The notes under the pieces are model-generated. The model was not told the origin of the DNA. It worked only from the letters and a program-made list of their open reading frames with translations, and searched no databases. From Argentina anserina (taxonomy: Eukaryota; Streptophyta; Magnoliopsida; Rosales; Rosaceae): DNA of 64,000 nucleotides. The position numbers were made by a program, and so were the translations under genes. This document shows positions 62,736 through 64,000 of the stretch, piece by piece. Positions within the stretch are counted from its first letter, which is position 1; each line of letters begins with the position of its first letter. The stretch lies in contig NC_065873.1 of the NCBI RefSeq assembly GCF_933775445.1, forward strand, positions 4,402,001 through 4,466,000. The letters are read 5' to 3'.

Positions 62736-63023
62736 TTTTTTTGTTAAAACTTCAAGAGGTTAAAGCATATGACACTCATTCTCATCACAGAATGCATACA
62801 AAATATTATCTATGATGATTTTTGGTTAAAAGGATAATAACCTTTCAGTTCGGAAAACTGGTCTATCGAATATCTTCAAATGTTGGTGTAAAATCCTCTT
62901 CGTTCATGTAACTTCAGGAAGCTTGCTTGCCTTAAAAGGGACTCTTCTGTCTTTTGGCAAGGCATCAGCCATAAACAGACTTGATATGCCTTTACCGTCT
63001 GCTGTTTGAGACATGCTAGTCAA

Positions 63024-63269
63024 TCATTTACCTTGGTATTGATAAGTTGTGGTTGTATTACTAGGATGCAGCAAGAACTCATTTAAGAGTTTCTTCTCCT
63101 CTTCAGAAGTTGCCGACTGATATTCTTCCTTCAATGTGGATTTGTCATCCGAGTGCCTGTCCCAATCCCTCTTCGGTTTGGGCTTCTGTTTTCCAGCTAG
63201 TCTTCTTAATTCAGCAATACTATATGACACTATATACTGATAACCAGGTCTGCTCTTGTATTTTCCCAT
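63024..63269 (-). pseudogene. Caulimovirid region downstream of RNase H, basic ORF
   Basis: 81 codons open, rich in K, R, E and S. It follows the RNase H end after several stops. Function not recognised; included because it is collinear with the viral segment. Confidence 0.4.
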
Positions 63270-63488
63270 AAAGTCTTCTCTTATGGTTCAAACTTCTCTT
63301 CAGGGTCTGGTCTTCTACTCCTAGGATTACGTCATTCTCTTTGAAACATTGTCATTTCTCTGGTCAGGGCATCTGGCAACTAGTTTTTGTCTCCTGCAAC
63401 CATTTCAACATCATATTCATATTGAGATAAAAACATCTGTCATTTAAGGACTCTTCCTCTATTAGCTGCATCAGTTAGTTTATAATTC

Positions 63489-63903
63489 TTAATTTTTTTT
63501 AACTTTTTTATTATCTATTATGACCAGAAACATGTTTCCAAAGAATGCCTCGACATCCTTAATGAATTTTGTTAGAGCAATGACTTCATTGTCTCCAGTA
63601 GAATAGTCTAATTCAACTGAATAAAACTTTCCCGACATGATCTTACAAATCTTCTCATGACTTGTATCTGGGGCAACAACTAAGACAACTCCTGCCCAAT
63701 AGTAATCACTTGCATTGGTTTGCAAAATTATCATATCCTTCTTCTAGTAATTGCAAAGGTGGAAGATTCTTCGTTAGCTCTGTGACAATATTGCTATCGT
63801 CTGTCGTGAAAGACCACTTTTTTGAGCTTGTTTTGGGAAAAAGAAGTGCAGTGAGACCACTAACTTGAGGAATAAAATCTCTCGCAAAATTAACAACTCC
63901 CAA
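63489..63903 (-). pseudogene. Reverse transcriptase-RNase H segment of the caulimovirid
   Basis: Two overlapping open pieces in different frames (63,706-63,903 and 63,489-63,734) carry the RT connection and the first half of RNase H. At least one frameshift separates them near 63,720. Replication would not be possible. Confidence 0.7.
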
Positions 63904-64000
63904 GAATCTCTGTAAAGACTTAGCATATGGGATGTTGTTTGGAAACTGACTAATCTTCTTGACAATATCATTTAGGAGATGAATTTCTCCATCTTTAACA

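Larger units (their letters stand above)
62000..64000 (-). mobile_element. Endogenous caulimovirid (pararetrovirus) fragment, decayed, runs off the window
   Basis: On the minus strand, from the right edge leftward: the end of reverse transcriptase (NFARDF block, about 63,870-63,900, where Gypsy elements usually have NxYRRF), then RNase H (TNASDYYWAG near 63,700; ICK..SGKF near 63,630; a DN where Gypsy has DH), then its end (GD.N...DALTREM near 63,370) broken by stops, then a basic region (63,024-63,269) and a further unassigned ORF pair (62,044-62,735). NFAR, SGKF and DN are the features separating caulimovirids from Gypsy. Multiple stops and frame changes show an old, inactive copy. Boundaries on the left are uncertain. 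Confidence 0.7.

Overview
This window is nuclear DNA of a flowering plant, most likely a rosid in or near Rosaceae. It is AT-rich. Its genes have many GT-AG introns and encode plant-type proteins: ABA-pathway SnRK2 kinase, PPR-LAGLIDADG chloroplast protein, B3/REM factors, HHO-type GARP factor. Its transposons are of plant type (hAT, MULE, TRIM, Copia, L1, caulimovirid). The family assignment is an impression from protein similarity, not a test.

Layout. 1-600: first exon and promoter of an HHO5/6-like GARP factor that runs leftward out of the window. 600-12,600: gene-poor, with two related hAT-type elements, another hAT nested in the first, a TRIM and a TRIM relic. 13,075-21,706: a two-SWIB-domain chromatin protein gene (minus strand) whose exons join in phase over eight segments; intron 3 carries a young Copia-derived gag-protease element and intron 1 a decayed hAT. 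21,996-26,030: a hAT MITE and a 5'-truncated L1 with an exact 15-bp target duplication. 27,495-29,924: an OTP51-like PPR/LAGLIDADG protein (minus). 30,142-35,826: a hAT with a transposase relic, a LINE tail split by a solo LTR, a TRIM-like element with apparently identical LTRs, and a Mutator-type MITE whose ends carry CACGTG boxes. 36,999-40,667: a subclass III SnRK2 kinase (plus, nine exons). 41,372-49,336: two B3/REM genes (minus) with a GC-rich foldback element and an intronless CDC48 between them. 50,543-54,625: a two-KH-domain RNA-binding protein with a long Q/P/Y/G-rich tail (minus). 54,900-64,000: gene-poor, with a CCCH zinc-finger pseudogene and, at the right edge, a decayed endogenous caulimovirid.

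The intact genes are ordinary plant housekeeping or regulatory genes and form no operon-like system. The notable part is the mobile-element layer. Several elements have boundaries that can be set to the base from target-site duplications. One of them places ABRE/G-box motifs about 1.2 kb upstream of an ABA-signalling kinase. No CRISPR array, tRNA, rRNA or bacterial-type gene was seen.
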